A stretch of DNA of 64,000 bases from Halobaculum magnesiiphilum (GTDB lineage Archaea > Halobacteriota > Halobacteria > Halobacteriales > Haloferacaceae): positions 124,001 through 188,000 of the forward strand of contig NZ_CP081958.1 in assembly GCF_019823105.1 (NCBI RefSeq), in the 5' to 3' direction. Made by a program: the position numbers and the translations under genes. The notes below the pieces were generated by a model. The model worked only from the letters and a program-made list of their open reading frames with translations, was not told the DNA's origin and did no database searches. Shown piece after piece: positions 8,725 to 17,539 of the stretch (the stretch's first letter is position 1; each line of letters starts with the position of its first letter).

Positions 8725-9819
8725 CTACTCGACGGTGATCGTCCGCTCGGGCATCCCGCCCCGGAGCGCGCCGAAGGCCGTCTCGTACCCCTCGTGGCGG
8801 GCGACCTGCGGCCAGACAGTCGGCGTCAGGGTCAGTTCGTCCCCGGACTCGACGCTCGCGCCGTCGAGGGCGGCGCCGTAGTGGTAGGAGAGGTCCGGAT
8901 CGAGCGTGCGGGTGAGCTCTCCGGAGAACACCGTCTCGCCGCCGCGCGCGTGAGTCGCCTCCAGCCCCATCGCGGGGATCAGCATCCGGTTGTACGGGGT
9001 CCGCGCCGACACCGCGAGGTACGGGCCTTCCGCGTCGATCCCCTCGGGCGGCTCCTCCAGCACCGTCGCGACGAGGACCGCGTCGTTGCTGTTCGCCTCG
9101 CCGACGACCTCTCCGGGGAGGTCGTCGGTCGCCGGCGCGGTCGCGTCGGGAACCATCTCCATCTGCATCGGATCGACGGCGTCGCGCTCGCCCGCGTTCT
9201 CGAGCGTCCGAAACATGATCTCGTCGCGCGCTTCCTGGCTGTACTCCATCTCGACGGGGATGTCCGCCGGCGACTCGAAGCGGCCGGCGTACGCGCCCGT
9301 CCGGCGGGTTCGCACGGCGCCGACGGAGACGTTCACGGTGTAGGTGCCGTCGCCGTCGAGCGGGAAGTTGCCGCCGTAGTGAAAGCCCATCGGCTGGGAG
9401 AGCATCGGGTAGATGACCTCCTGCGTGACGAGCGAGCCGTCCTTCGTCACCTCGATCGAGAGCCCCGTCTCGGGGAGCACCTGCCCCGTCTCGGGGTCCC
9501 AGACGCTCGCCATCAGGTGCACGTCGTCGTCGGACTCGATGTCGGTGCGGTCGACCTCCGTGCCGTTGACGTTCCAGAACCGGTGAGCGTACGAGTAGAA
9601 CACGCCGACCTGGTACTCGCCGCCCTTCCCCATCCCGCCCATCTCCATTCCCTCGACGTGGCTGGGGAGGTACACGCCGTCCGGGCGGTCCTCGACGATC
9701 GGCGGCGCCCGCGAGGCGCTCCCCGTGGCGAGTTCGAACCCGAGACACCCCGAGACGCCGCCGATGCCGGCGGCCGCGCCGCCCGCTGCCGCGCTCCTGA
9801 GGAACGTACGTCTGTCCAT
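8725..9819 (-). CDS. Tat-exported lipoprotein, P19-like iron transporter family
   Basis: A 364-residue exported protein. A Tat signal (DRRTFLRSAAAGG) ends in a lipobox (GVSGC, Cys about 25). The mature part begins with a Met/Gly/His-rich stretch (SHVEGMEMGGMGKGG), then a beta-rich domain with YAHRFWNVNG, DDVHLMASVWDP and QPMGFHYGGNFPLDGDGTYTV. These resemble periplasmic P19-type Fe/Cu proteins, with His and Met as likely metal ligands. It probably binds a transition metal at the cell surface. It neighbours a His-containing two-TM protein and a DyP-like protein, an arrangement reminiscent of FetP/Efe-type iron uptake. The family call is from memory. Confidence 0.6.
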   Translation of the reverse strand: MDRRTFLRSAAAGGAAAGIGGVSGCLGFELATGSASRAPPIVEDRPDGVYLPSHVEGMEMGGMGKGGEYQVGVFYSYAHRFWNVNGTEVDRTDIESDDDVHLMASVWDPETGQVLPETGLSIEVTKDGSLVTQEVIYPMLSQPMGFHYGGNFPLDGDGTYTVNVSVGAVRTRRTGAYAGRFESPADIPVEMEYSQEARDEIMFRTLENAGERDAVDPMQMEMVPDATAPATDDLPGEVVGEANSNDAVLVATVLEEPPEGIDAEGPYLAVSARTPYNRMLIPAMGLEATHARGGETVFSGELTRTLDPDLSYHYGAALDGASVESGDELTLTPTVWPQVARHEGYETAFGALRGGMPERTITVE

Positions 9820-10048
9820 ACGGACACTCGGTGACGCCTACGAAAGGGGATTCTGGTACGCCCGTCGAACGGCCGCACGTCGGACGACGCCACTGCCGAT
9901 CGGCGGCTCCGTCGAACGGGTGCCCCGTCGATCGGTGACCCCGACAGTGACAGGGAGCCTCGATCGAACCGGCGACCGACAGTGTCGCTACGCCGACCGG
10001 GATCCCTGGTCGAAACCGTGTTATGCGCGCCGACCGTCACCTCGACTG

Positions 10049-10336
10049 ATGAGACGGAGATCCGCCGTCGCCGCGCTCGCGGCGGCGCTCGCGTTCGCGT
10101 CGCTTTCGCGGGGCGTACTCGCCCATCCGGGCCATCCGGCGGCGACCCCGAGCGGACCGCTCGCGGGGGCCTCCCCGACCGGGATCGGTATCGGACTGGC
10201 GGGGGTGCTGTTGGCCTCGGGGGTGTTACTGCTCGCTCACGAGGGCGTCCTCACCGAGCGTACACGAAGCGCGGGCGTCGGCGTCGGTGCCGTCCTGACG
10301 GTTCTCGGGGCGTTCGTCGCGTTCGTCCACTTCTAA
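10049..10336 (+). CDS. small membrane protein with His motif
   Basis: A 95-residue protein. It has an N-terminal hydrophobic signal (VAALAAALAFASL), a possible metal-binding HPGHP just after it, and two TM helices (about residues 46-66 and 75-93) separated by a short acidic loop. It lies between two Tat-exported, putatively iron-handling proteins and is divergent from the one at 8725-9819. It could be their membrane partner, but its size is too small for a permease. ATG at 10049 was chosen because the upstream in-frame extension has no coherent composition. Confidence 0.6.
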   Translation: MRRRSAVAALAAALAFASLSRGVLAHPGHPAATPSGPLAGASPTGIGIGLAGVLLASGVLLLAHEGVLTERTRSAGVGVGAVLTVLGAFVAFVHF

Positions 10337-10384
10337 CCGAACCCGGTCCGGGATCCGAATCGGATCAGATCGGACCGGAGCGGG

Positions 10385-11713
10385 TCATCCCCCGTCGCCG
10401 GCGGGGGTCGGCAGCGCGCGCAGCGACCGCGGCGGGACGAGGAAGTAGCCGCGGTGGCGCAGGAAGATGTACTCGAGGATGCCGTTGTTGACGCGCTGGC
10501 GGACGGCCGGGGTCGCCTCGGTCGCGTCGACGCCGTTCATCGACCGCCTGACGGTCTCGAACTGGTCGATGGAGCGCTGGAGCGACGGGAAGTGCAGGCT
10601 CGCGATGTCGTCGTCGGCCGACTCGAAGTGCCGGCGAAGCAGGATCGGGTTCCCGTCGGCGTCGCGGTTGTCACGGGCGGCCTTCTGCGCGTGGCCGACG
10701 CGGCCGTACTCCTCGGCGTCCTCGACCACCGAGTCGAGGAAGCGGTCGATCCCCGACTCGTCGCCGAGGTTCGTTCCGACGCCCTCGACGAGGTTCTCGA
10801 CGGCGTGGCCCGGCGAGAACATCTCCATCACCTGTTGCTCGAAGTCCTGCTCGCCGTACCAGTCGTCGAGTCGCTGGCGCCAGTTGCCGACTGACTTGGT
10901 GGTCCCCTCGGCGAACGGACCCTCGCCGATCGCGACGTAGTTCTCCGTCGCCTGGTTGCCCCGGAACCCCGCGACGAACCCCATGAACAGCGGCGCGTTC
11001 TCCGGAACCGGGTTCGGGTCGGGAACGCCGGAGAGTTCGTCGGCCTTCTCGTGGGGCATCCCCGGGTCGAAGAAGCCGGTCCGGCGGTCGTCCAGGTCGA
11101 GCGCGTCCGTCAGCGCTGACGGGAACGTCACGCCGTTGGCCTCCTCGCGCTCGCCGAGGAGCGCCTCCTCGGCGGCCAACAGCCCGTCCGCGCGGTCCGA
11201 CGCCAGGTGGACGAGCACGTCCTGGGTGTCGAACTCCGGGGTCTCGAAGTCCGCGAGCGGCGTCGGCTCCGGGAGCGACACGTCGTCGGGCACCGCTAGG
11301 TCGCCCTCGAAGCGATCGAAGTACGACGGCGAGTACGCCGCCGAGTGGAGCAGCCCCTCGTGGCTCCAGGCGTACGCCTCGTCGAGCGCGTCGAGCGCGC
11401 CGCGGACGGCCTCCCGCTCCTCCGCTCCGGGGGAGCCCTCATCCGGCAGCGAGAGGTACAACAGCGTCTGGTGACGAGGGAGCTGCCAGTTGCCGGCGTC
11501 GTCGGTTCGCACGTAGTCGTTCCAGGCGTACTGCCGCTCCGGGTGGGCGTCGGCGCCGTCGCCGGCGGGGATCGGCTCGGCGCCGTCGAGCCGGTCGACG
11601 CACGCGGCCAGGCCGGCGGCGCCGCCGACGGCGACGGCCGCCTTCAGCGCCTCGCGTCGGGAGAGCCCGTCGAGCGACGGGGAGTCGGATGCGTCGGCGT
11701 CCGCGTCGGTCAT
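10385..11713 (-). CDS. Tat-exported DyP-type peroxidase-like protein
   Basis: A 442-residue protein with a Tat signal (SRREALKAAVAVGGAAG) and a Cys at about residue 38 (LAACVDR), so probably a surface lipoprotein. The body has features of the dye-decolorising peroxidase/EfeB family: DVLVHLASDRADGLL, an altered GFRGNQATEN where DyPs have a GxxDG loop, and near the C-terminus PILLRRHFESADDD with FPSLQRSIDQFETVRRSMNG. In EfeUOB systems EfeB oxidises or strips iron from haem outside the cell. The altered loop leaves catalytic activity uncertain. It starts with ATG at 11713. Confidence 0.55.
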   Translation of the reverse strand: MTDADADASDSPSLDGLSRREALKAAVAVGGAAGLAACVDRLDGAEPIPAGDGADAHPERQYAWNDYVRTDDAGNWQLPRHQTLLYLSLPDEGSPGAEEREAVRGALDALDEAYAWSHEGLLHSAAYSPSYFDRFEGDLAVPDDVSLPEPTPLADFETPEFDTQDVLVHLASDRADGLLAAEEALLGEREEANGVTFPSALTDALDLDDRRTGFFDPGMPHEKADELSGVPDPNPVPENAPLFMGFVAGFRGNQATENYVAIGEGPFAEGTTKSVGNWRQRLDDWYGEQDFEQQVMEMFSPGHAVENLVEGVGTNLGDESGIDRFLDSVVEDAEEYGRVGHAQKAARDNRDADGNPILLRRHFESADDDIASLHFPSLQRSIDQFETVRRSMNGVDATEATPAVRQRVNNGILEYIFLRHRGYFLVPPRSLRALPTPAGDGG

Positions 11714-11850
11714 ACCCGTCCTAGCGCGTTCCCGGAGAAGGGGATTGTGGTGTGGGCGTCGAACGAGCGCGGCGGGAGCGTGACGCGCGGGGATTTCCGT
11801 CCGCGACTCTCGTCAGCCGGCTCTCGTCCACCGACCCCACCCGCAGACGT

Positions 11851-12297
11851 TCACTCCCGCCGTCCGGCGACCGTCGAGACGCCGAGCCCGGCGAACGCGC
11901 CGACGAGCGCCCACAGCCCGGAGGCGACGATCCCGAGGACAGTCACGGCCCACATGCCGAGGCCGAAGCTCCCGACGGCGAAGTCCGCCGAGCTGACGAG
12001 CACGAGCGGCGACGGGATCGCCCGTCCCCGGACGAGCGCGCCCAGCACCGTCCCGGCGTACCGACCGATCGCTCCGGAAGCCAGCGACACGGCTGCGACG
12101 GCTCGAATCGACGCGGGAGGTGACAGGTCGCCTCGTTGGACCGCGAGCGCGACGAACGCAAACGGGAGCAGGGCGTGGAGATATCCGCCGAGGTTCCCGG
12201 TCAGGACGGTGAGCGCGATCCCCCTGGCCGGGGACCTCACGACGGCGAGTTCGAGCAGTTCGGTCGCGACGGCGGCGACGCCGGCGGCGACGAACAC
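11851..12297 (-). CDS. integral membrane protein, unknown function
   Basis: A 148-residue hydrophobic protein with four TM helices (about residues 1-20, 24-50, 62-85 and 105-140), short loops and a basic C-terminus. No conserved polar residues suggest a transporter or enzyme. It stands alone between the DyP-like gene and the mechanosensitive channel gene, on the same strand as both. The ATG at 12297 gives a plausible first TM helix. Confidence 0.6.
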   Translation of the reverse strand: MFVAAGVAAVATELLELAVVRSPARGIALTVLTGNLGGYLHALLPFAFVALAVQRGDLSPPASIRAVAAVSLASGAIGRYAGTVLGALVRGRAIPSPLVLVSSADFAVGSFGLGMWAVTVLGIVASGLWALVGAFAGLGVSTVAGRRE

Positions 12298-12415
12298 GGT
12301 CGCGAGGAGTACTGACGACGGCGGTCGCGGTCTGGAGGGGTTCGCCGGGGTGCCGATCGATCCTGCAGTCAGGCTCCGTCTGAGGTCCGCACCCTCAACC
12401 GACCGGGATCCGACC

Positions 12416-13006
12416 TCAATCGCCCGCGGGCGCCGGCGTCTCCTGATCCGTCCCGGCGTCGTCGATCTTCGTCCACTTCTTCTCGATCTCGGCGTTCCCG
12501 CGGACGACGGTGTCGTCGTCGACCACGAGGCGGGTCTTGCGGAGTTCGATCGACTTCACGACGCCGACCGTGCCGCCGATGTCGACGGTGTCGCCGGGGT
12601 TGAAGTCCTCGTCGCGAAGGAGGTAGACGCCGGCGACGGCGTCGGCGATCATCCCCGAGGTGGCGTAGGAGATGCCGAGCGCGACGAACCCCGCGGCCGT
12701 GCCCAGCGAGGTGGCGATGCCGTCGAGGCCGACGATGGAGAGAAACGAGAGGCCGACGCCGAACCACAGGAACACCGCCACGATGGTGGCGATGAACTGC
12801 CGGTAGACCGGCGAGTCGCCGGCGATGGTCCGCTTCAGTGCCTCCCGAAGGACCGTCATGAACACCTTCATCGCGAGCCCGGCGATGAGCAGGAAGACGA
12901 CCCCGGCGATGACGCTCGGCAGGGCGTCGGCGACGTCGGTCAGGAACCGTTCGATCGCCTCCCGGACCAGTCCCGTCCCCGACTGAGCGATGGGACGTTC
13001 GAGCAT
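12416..13006 (-). CDS. small-conductance mechanosensitive channel (MscS family)
   Basis: A 196-residue membrane channel protein. TM helices lie at about residues 30-52, 70-95 and 98-125. The third resembles the pore helix of MscS with alternating Gly/Ala (GTAAGFVALGISYATSGMIAD). It is followed by the start of the beta domain (FNPGDTVDIGGTVGVVKSIEL...) that forms the cytosolic vestibule entrance. The protein is short for MscS because the C-terminal alpha-beta domain is truncated to an acidic tail. It should release solutes on hypo-osmotic shock. Confidence 0.85.
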   Translation of the reverse strand: MLERPIAQSGTGLVREAIERFLTDVADALPSVIAGVVFLLIAGLAMKVFMTVLREALKRTIAGDSPVYRQFIATIVAVFLWFGVGLSFLSIVGLDGIATSLGTAAGFVALGISYATSGMIADAVAGVYLLRDEDFNPGDTVDIGGTVGVVKSIELRKTRLVVDDDTVVRGNAEIEKKWTKIDDAGTDQETPAPAGD

Positions 13007-13363
13007 GGCCTCGACTGCGACCGGCTCCCACTTATCTCCCGTGTTCGGTCACGTTGTGTCCGCCCCACGCATCCCACATCGCTTCGGGTAGGCGGTTCGA
13101 TCGCTTCGGGGACGCTGTTTTTGTGGGCGGCTCGCCCGCAAGCTCGCCGCCGTGGTGCCGTCGTCTCGCTCGACGACGCTCGCATCGGGGACGCTATTCT
13201 TCTGGGCGGCTCGGGCCACGCGACCTCCCTCCGGTCGGTCGCGCACACCTCGCCGCCGACCGGCCGTCGTCTCGCTCGCTACGCTCGCTCGACGACGCTA
13301 TTCTTCTGGGCGGTGCGGCACAGGACCGCTCCGCCGTTAGCCGAGGCGGTCGCTCCCGCCTCG
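13007..13363. repeat. intergenic region with triplicated element
   Basis: This 357-bp gap without a convincing gene holds three copies of a GACGCT-ttcttctgGGCGG type element: 13111-13133, 13190-13213 and 13294-13317. Copies 2 and 3 are nearly identical; copy 1 has GTTTTTGT in the centre. Between them are short inverted repeats built of CTCGCTCGCTACGCTCGC-type sequence. It may be a haloarchaeal intergenic repeat or decayed mobile-element DNA. Confidence 0.55.
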
Positions 13364-13606
13364 CTACTCGTGCGCGGCGTCCCACTCATCCGGCTTGCGC
13401 ATGTTCCCACACTCGTTGCACTCGATGCGGCCCATCGAGTCCATCGCGTTGTTCACGGTCTCGCAGTTCCCGCAGAAGTACCCCCACCTCGTCTCGCCCG
13501 CCTCGTCCGCGTACACGTGGAAGAACGGCGCTTTCGACCCGCGCTCGCCGCCCGCGCGGTCGACGAACAGCTCGCCGGCGGCCGTCTCGACGACTTCGAG
13601 ATTCAT
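13364..13606 (-). CDS. small zinc-finger protein (DUF5816-like)
   Basis: An 80-residue protein with a single zinc-ribbon made of YFCGNC (about residues 43-48) and ECNECG (about residues 62-67). Before it lies a beta-rich N-terminal part (TAAGELFVDRAGGERG.KAPFFHVY). This pattern is common as a stand-alone gene in haloarchaea, and I recall it as DUF5816. No function is established. It lies 58 bp beyond the Fe-S carrier gene on the same strand. Confidence 0.75.
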   Translation of the reverse strand: MNLEVVETAAGELFVDRAGGERGSKAPFFHVYADEAGETRWGYFCGNCETVNNAMDSMGRIECNECGNMRKPDEWDAAHE

Positions 13607-13664
13607 ACCCGAGGGAGGCGACGCTCGCTGTTAAACCGTCTGGGTCGACCCCGAACGCGACGGC

Positions 13665-14033
13665 TTACGTCCGGAACGACTCGCCGCAGCCGCACTCGGC
13701 CTCGACGTTCGGATTCTCGACGTGGAAGCCCGCCGCCTGCAGGCCGGACTCGTAATCGAGCGTCGAGCCGCCGATGTAGTTCATCGAGGACGGGTCGACG
13801 AACACGCGCAGGCCGTGGTGCTCGGTCACGCGGTCGTCCTCCTCCGGCTCGTTGTCGAAGCGCATGCCGTACGAGAGGCCCGCGCAGCCGCCCTGCTGGA
13901 CGAACAGGCGAAGCCCGCCGACATCGGTGTCCATCCCCTCACCCTCCATGAGGGAGATGGCCTCCTCGGCGGCCTTCGGCGTCACCGTGACGGGGACATC
14001 GGGCTCGCCGCCTCCGGACGCGTCAGTGCTCAT
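13665..14033 (-). CDS. erpA: HesB/IscA-type iron-sulfur carrier protein
   Basis: A 122-residue A-type Fe-S carrier. The three ligand cysteines are present: one in GGCAGLSYGM (about residue 50) and two in ECGCGESF near the C-terminus. The conserved SMNYIGGSTLDY segment also fits the family. It receives clusters from a SUF scaffold and delivers them to apo-enzymes in the cytoplasm. An acidic N-terminal extension of about 15 residues is a halophilic feature. Whether it matches ErpA or IscA more closely cannot be decided by eye, so the symbol is tentative. Confidence 0.88.
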   Translation of the reverse strand: MSTDASGGGEPDVPVTVTPKAAEEAISLMEGEGMDTDVGGLRLFVQQGGCAGLSYGMRFDNEPEEDDRVTEHHGLRVFVDPSSMNYIGGSTLDYESGLQAAGFHVENPNVEAECGCGESFRT

Positions 14034-14141
14034 GGTGGGTTGATCCCGGCACAGGGGTATAACCTTGACGCAGGGTAGCAGGGACGCGGGCGTCGCAAGG
14101 GCGTTCGCCCGCCGCCCGCGTCGTCGACCATCGCGGGTCGG

Positions 14142-15428
14142 TCACTCGTCGCCGGCGTCCTCGAACCGGACACGCACGCTCTCGGCGTGCGCCTCCAGCC
14201 CCTCGGCCTCCGCGAGCGTCGTCACCGTCCCAGAGAGGTCGCGCAGGCCGTCCGCCGAGAGCCGCTGGACGGTCGACGACCGGAGGAACGTGTCCGTCGA
14301 GAGCCCGCCGAACGCCTTCGCGCCGCCGTTCGTCGGGAGCACGTGGTTCGTCCCGGAGGCGTAGTCGCCGGCGGCGACCGGGGTGAACCGGCCGAGGAAC
14401 GCCGAGCCGACGTTCGAGATCCGGTCGAGCAGCGCCTCGTCGTCCTCGGCCTGGATCGAGAGGTGCTCGGCGGCGTACTCCTCGGCGAACAGCACCGCCT
14501 CGGGCATCGAGCGCGCGACGAGCACGCCCGAGGCGTCGTTGTCGAGGGCCGCCCGGATCGTCTCGGCCCGCTCCCGCTCGGGCGCGCGCGCCTCGATCTC
14601 CTCACAGACCGCTTCCGCGAGGCCGGCCGAGTCCGTCACCGTCACGACGGAGGCGTTCGGGTCGTGTTCCGCCTGCGCGATCAGGTCGCTCGCGACGGCC
14701 GCCGGGTCGGCGGTGTCGTCAGCGAGCACCAGCACCTCCGAGGGACCCGCGAGGAAGTCGATCTCCACGTCGCCGCGGACCTCCGCCTTGGCGGCGGTCA
14801 CCCACTTGTTACCCGGCCCGACGACCTTCCGGACGCGCGTCACGGTCTCGGTGCCGTACGCGAGCGCGGCGACGCCCTGTGCGCCCCCGACGGAGTAGAC
14901 GGCGTCGGCGCCGGCCTCGTGGATCGCCGCCAGCGTCGCGGGGTTGATGTCCTCGGCGGGCGGCGTCACGACGGCGACGTGCTCGACGCCCGCGACCTTC
15001 GCGGGGACGACGCCCATGATCGCCGACGAGGGGTACGCCGCGGTGCCGCCGGGGACGTACACGCCCACGCGGTCGAGGGGACGGAAGCGCTTCCCGAGCA
15101 TCCGGCCGTCCTCGAACTCGCGAGTCCAGTCCTCGGGGAGCTGTGCCTCGTGGAACTCGCGGACGTTCGCGATCGACTCGCGGATCGCCGCGAGCACCTC
15201 GTCGTCGACGGCGTCGACGGCGCGCTCGGCCTCGTCGGTGATGTCGATGTTCGCCACCTCGGCGCCGTCGAACTCCCGGGAGAACTCCCGGACCGCGGCG
15301 TCGCCCTCGTCGCGAACGCGCTCGACGATGTCGCGTACGTCGCCCCGAACCGCGTCGACGCCGGCGTCGCGCTCGAAGAACGCCCGCCGCTCGTCCGGCG
15401 AGAGGTCGGCGACCTGTCTCGGCTCCAT
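14142..15428 (-). CDS. hisD: histidinol dehydrogenase HisD
   Basis: A 428-residue enzyme that catalyses the last two oxidations of histidine synthesis (histidinol to histidine, NAD+-dependent, Zn2+). Family signatures are clear: PLDRVGVYVPGGTAAYPSS, GGAQGVAALAYGTETV, VVGPGNKWVTAAKAEV, DFLAGPSEVLVLAD and the Zn-site AEHDPNASVV. The C-terminal NHVLPTNGGAKAFGGLS is also typical. The ATG at 15428 gives the usual family length; an upstream in-frame extension runs into the NUDIX gene and lacks homology. No other his gene is adjacent, as is normal for scattered haloarchaeal his genes. Confidence 0.96.
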   Translation of the reverse strand: MEPRQVADLSPDERRAFFERDAGVDAVRGDVRDIVERVRDEGDAAVREFSREFDGAEVANIDITDEAERAVDAVDDEVLAAIRESIANVREFHEAQLPEDWTREFEDGRMLGKRFRPLDRVGVYVPGGTAAYPSSAIMGVVPAKVAGVEHVAVVTPPAEDINPATLAAIHEAGADAVYSVGGAQGVAALAYGTETVTRVRKVVGPGNKWVTAAKAEVRGDVEIDFLAGPSEVLVLADDTADPAAVASDLIAQAEHDPNASVVTVTDSAGLAEAVCEEIEARAPERERAETIRAALDNDASGVLVARSMPEAVLFAEEYAAEHLSIQAEDDEALLDRISNVGSAFLGRFTPVAAGDYASGTNHVLPTNGGAKAFGGLSTDTFLRSSTVQRLSADGLRDLSGTVTTLAEAEGLEAHAESVRVRFEDAGDE

Positions 15429-15500
15429 ACGCGTCCCCTCACGTCCCGGGGGTAAACCGTTCCCGGAACGCGTATCGGGGTGGCCTCGCGTGGGGGACGT

Positions 15501-16103
15501 ATGAGCGACGACCCCGCCGCGAACGCCGCGGGCGCCGGCGCCGGACGTGACGACCCCGCGGACGGTCACCCGGACGGCAGACCCGCACGCGACCCGCGCC
15601 GGGAGCACGACGACCTGATCGTGAACCGGGTCGAGTCGACGCGCCCGCCCGGAGAACTTCGTCGCCTCCGCGCCGACAACGAGGCGATCCGCGAGGGCTG
15701 GGTCGCCGCCGGCGTCGTGTTGGACCCCGCCGATCGCGTGCTCGTCGTCGACCTCGCCGACCGCGGCTGGGCGCTTCCCGGCGGCACGGCGCTGCCCGAC
15801 GAGCCGCTGGCGGCGACGGTCGAGCGCGAGGTCCGCGAGGAGTCCGGCGTCGTCGCCGACGCGGTGCGGCCGCACGCGGTCCACGACGAGACGATCGCGG
15901 CCGCCGACGGGTCGGTCCCGGAGACGCCGTTTCGGGTCGTTCACTTCGAACTCCGCGCGAGAAAGCCGGCCGTCGCCGACGACCTCGCGGCGTTGGGCGA
16001 CGACGACGAGACCGTTCGGGCGGTGGAGTGGCGTGAGAGGCTCCCCGAGGAGATCTACGGCGGCGACTGGACGAAGCGAGTGTACGAGCGGATCGTCGGA
16101 TAG
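15501..16103 (+). CDS. NUDIX hydrolase
   Basis: A 200-residue cytoplasmic hydrolase of nucleoside diphosphate-X compounds. The NUDIX box runs from GGTALPDEPLAATVEREVRE to EESGV (about residues 93-116) and keeps all Glu metal ligands (REVREE). An unusual acidic N-terminal extension of about 40 residues precedes it. The substrate is unknown. It is divergent from hisD and convergent with pssA. Confidence 0.88.
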   Translation: MSDDPAANAAGAGAGRDDPADGHPDGRPARDPRREHDDLIVNRVESTRPPGELRRLRADNEAIREGWVAAGVVLDPADRVLVVDLADRGWALPGGTALPDEPLAATVEREVREESGVVADAVRPHAVHDETIAAADGSVPETPFRVVHFELRARKPAVADDLAALGDDDETVRAVEWRERLPEEIYGGDWTKRVYERIVG

Positions 16104-16122
16104 CTCGTCGCCGCAGATCGGC

Positions 16123-16947
16123 TCAGGCACCCAACTCGTGATCGTCGGTTCCGGGTGCCGCGTCCCCCGGATCGGCCGGATCATCCGTGGATCCGCCCGG
16201 CTCCTCCGTCGATTCCCCCGGATCGCACGCCTCTTCGTCCGGATCCTCGGCCGACTCGCTCACGTCGCGCCAGTAGAAGTGCGGTCCGAGTACAAGGTAG
16301 CCGAGCGCGAGGAACAGCAGCGCGAACGCGAACGCCTCCCCGGCCATCCCGGTGAGGAGGATCGCACACGCCTGCACGGCGCCCATCACGAGCGCGTCCT
16401 GCGGGTGGAGGTCGGGGTACCGGATCGGCGTCACCATCAGCGGCGCGGAGAGGGCCGCGAGCCCGAGCACCACCGCCGGCGAGTCAAGCCCAGCCAGCAC
16501 CGACGCCGCGATCACGGTCGCGGCGAGCGTCGTCTGGACGCCGTGGGTCGTCTTCGCGCCCTCGTCCTCGACAGTGTACACGGCCAGCCGGATCACCGCG
16601 AGCGCGACGTACGCGGCGGGAACGAGCAGCCCGGCGGCGTAGACCGCCGGCGCCGAATCGAGTGAGTACGGGCCGGTCACCGTCGCGGCGACGATGAGCG
16701 CGGGGGCGACGCCGAAGGAGGCCACGTCCGCCAGCGAGTCGAGGTGCGGCCCCACCGCGGTGCCGCCGTAGCGACGCGCGAGCACGCCGTCGAGTCCGTC
16801 GGCGACGGCCGCCAGGAGGACCAGCCGTGCCGCGAGCGTCGGGTCGACCGCCGCGGCGACGGCGGCGAGCGTCCCGAGGGCGGCGTTCCCGGCGGTCACG
16901 GCGTCCGCCAGCCCCAGCCGGGAGAGGAAGCGCGGCCGGTCGGTCAT
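16123..16947 (-). CDS. pssA: CDP-alcohol phosphatidyltransferase (archaetidylserine synthase type)
   Basis: A 274-residue integral membrane enzyme. The CDP-alcohol transferase motif D-G-x2-D-G-x2-A-R-x8-G-x3-D-x3-D is complete in DGLDGVLARRYGG.. with HLDSLADVASFG following (about residues 47-77). About seven TM helices follow, then an acidic Pro/Asp-rich cytoplasmic tail. It is expected to transfer CDP-archaeol to serine. In Haloferax such PssA-type enzymes also support archaeosortase-dependent lipid anchoring of surface proteins. The ATG at 16947 was preferred over an upstream in-frame start, which would overlap the divergent copper-protein gene. Confidence 0.85.
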   Translation of the reverse strand: MTDRPRFLSRLGLADAVTAGNAALGTLAAVAAAVDPTLAARLVLLAAVADGLDGVLARRYGGTAVGPHLDSLADVASFGVAPALIVAATVTGPYSLDSAPAVYAAGLLVPAAYVALAVIRLAVYTVEDEGAKTTHGVQTTLAATVIAASVLAGLDSPAVVLGLAALSAPLMVTPIRYPDLHPQDALVMGAVQACAILLTGMAGEAFAFALLFLALGYLVLGPHFYWRDVSESAEDPDEEACDPGESTEEPGGSTDDPADPGDAAPGTDDHELGA

Positions 16948-17041
16948 TGTCGGGGCGACGGCACCGCCGACCGTATGGCTTTCCATCCGATTCGACGCCC
17001 GGACCAATCCGCATAAAGCGGTCCGTCCCCACGATCCGAGC

Positions 17042-17461
17042 ATGGACCGACGCCGCTTTCTCGCGACCGCGGGCGCCGCCGCGTCGCTCCCGCTGGCGGG
17101 CTGTGCGGCCGTGCTTCCCGGGTCCGAGGGCGACGGCTACGACGTCGGCATGACCGCGGAGGCGTTCCGCCCGTACGAGATCACGGTGTCCGTCGGCGAG
17201 ACGGTGGTCTGGGAGAACACCTCGACGCGCGCGCACTCGATCACCGCCTACGAGGAACAGATCCCGGAGGACGCCGAGTACTTCGCCACCGGCGGGTTCG
17301 ACTCCGAGGCGGCCGCGCGCGAGGCCTGGGACGGCAACGATGGGGCGATCTCCGCGAACGAGCGCTTCGAGCACACCTTCGAGGTCCCCGGCGACTACAC
17401 GTACTTCTGCATCCCGCACGAACAGGCGGGAATGGTCGGCGTCGTCCGCGTCGAGGAGTGA
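17042..17461 (+). CDS. halocyanin-like blue copper protein
   Basis: A 139-residue exported cupredoxin. The Tat signal DRRRFLATAGAAAS ends at a lipobox (LAGC, Cys about 21), so it is membrane-anchored. The type I copper ligands are visible: His in ARAHSITA, and Cys, His and Met in YFCIPHEQAGM near the end. It should shuttle electrons on the outer membrane face between respiratory complexes. A TATA-like GCATAAAG about 30 bp upstream supports a leaderless transcript. Confidence 0.88.
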   Translation: MDRRRFLATAGAAASLPLAGCAAVLPGSEGDGYDVGMTAEAFRPYEITVSVGETVVWENTSTRAHSITAYEEQIPEDAEYFATGGFDSEAAAREAWDGNDGAISANERFEHTFEVPGDYTYFCIPHEQAGMVGVVRVEE

Positions 17462-17539
17462 CGCCCCGAGCGTCACCGCGGCTCCCCGACCGATCCGGCA
17501 CAAGACGTTTACTCGATCGTGTCAACTAGTGCCATACCG

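Noticed and set aside
13111-13317. Possible CRISPR-like array
   Set aside because: Only three imperfect copies with unequal spacers (56-81 bp) and no cas genes; not a CRISPR.
11345-13951. 868-codon plus-strand frame
   Set aside because: It runs antisense through the DyP-like, membrane, MscS and zinc-finger genes and shows no domain; a GC-driven shadow.
15429-16184. In-frame N-terminal extension of hisD
   Set aside because: It would overlap the NUDIX gene on the other strand. HisD family length and start fit ATG 15428.
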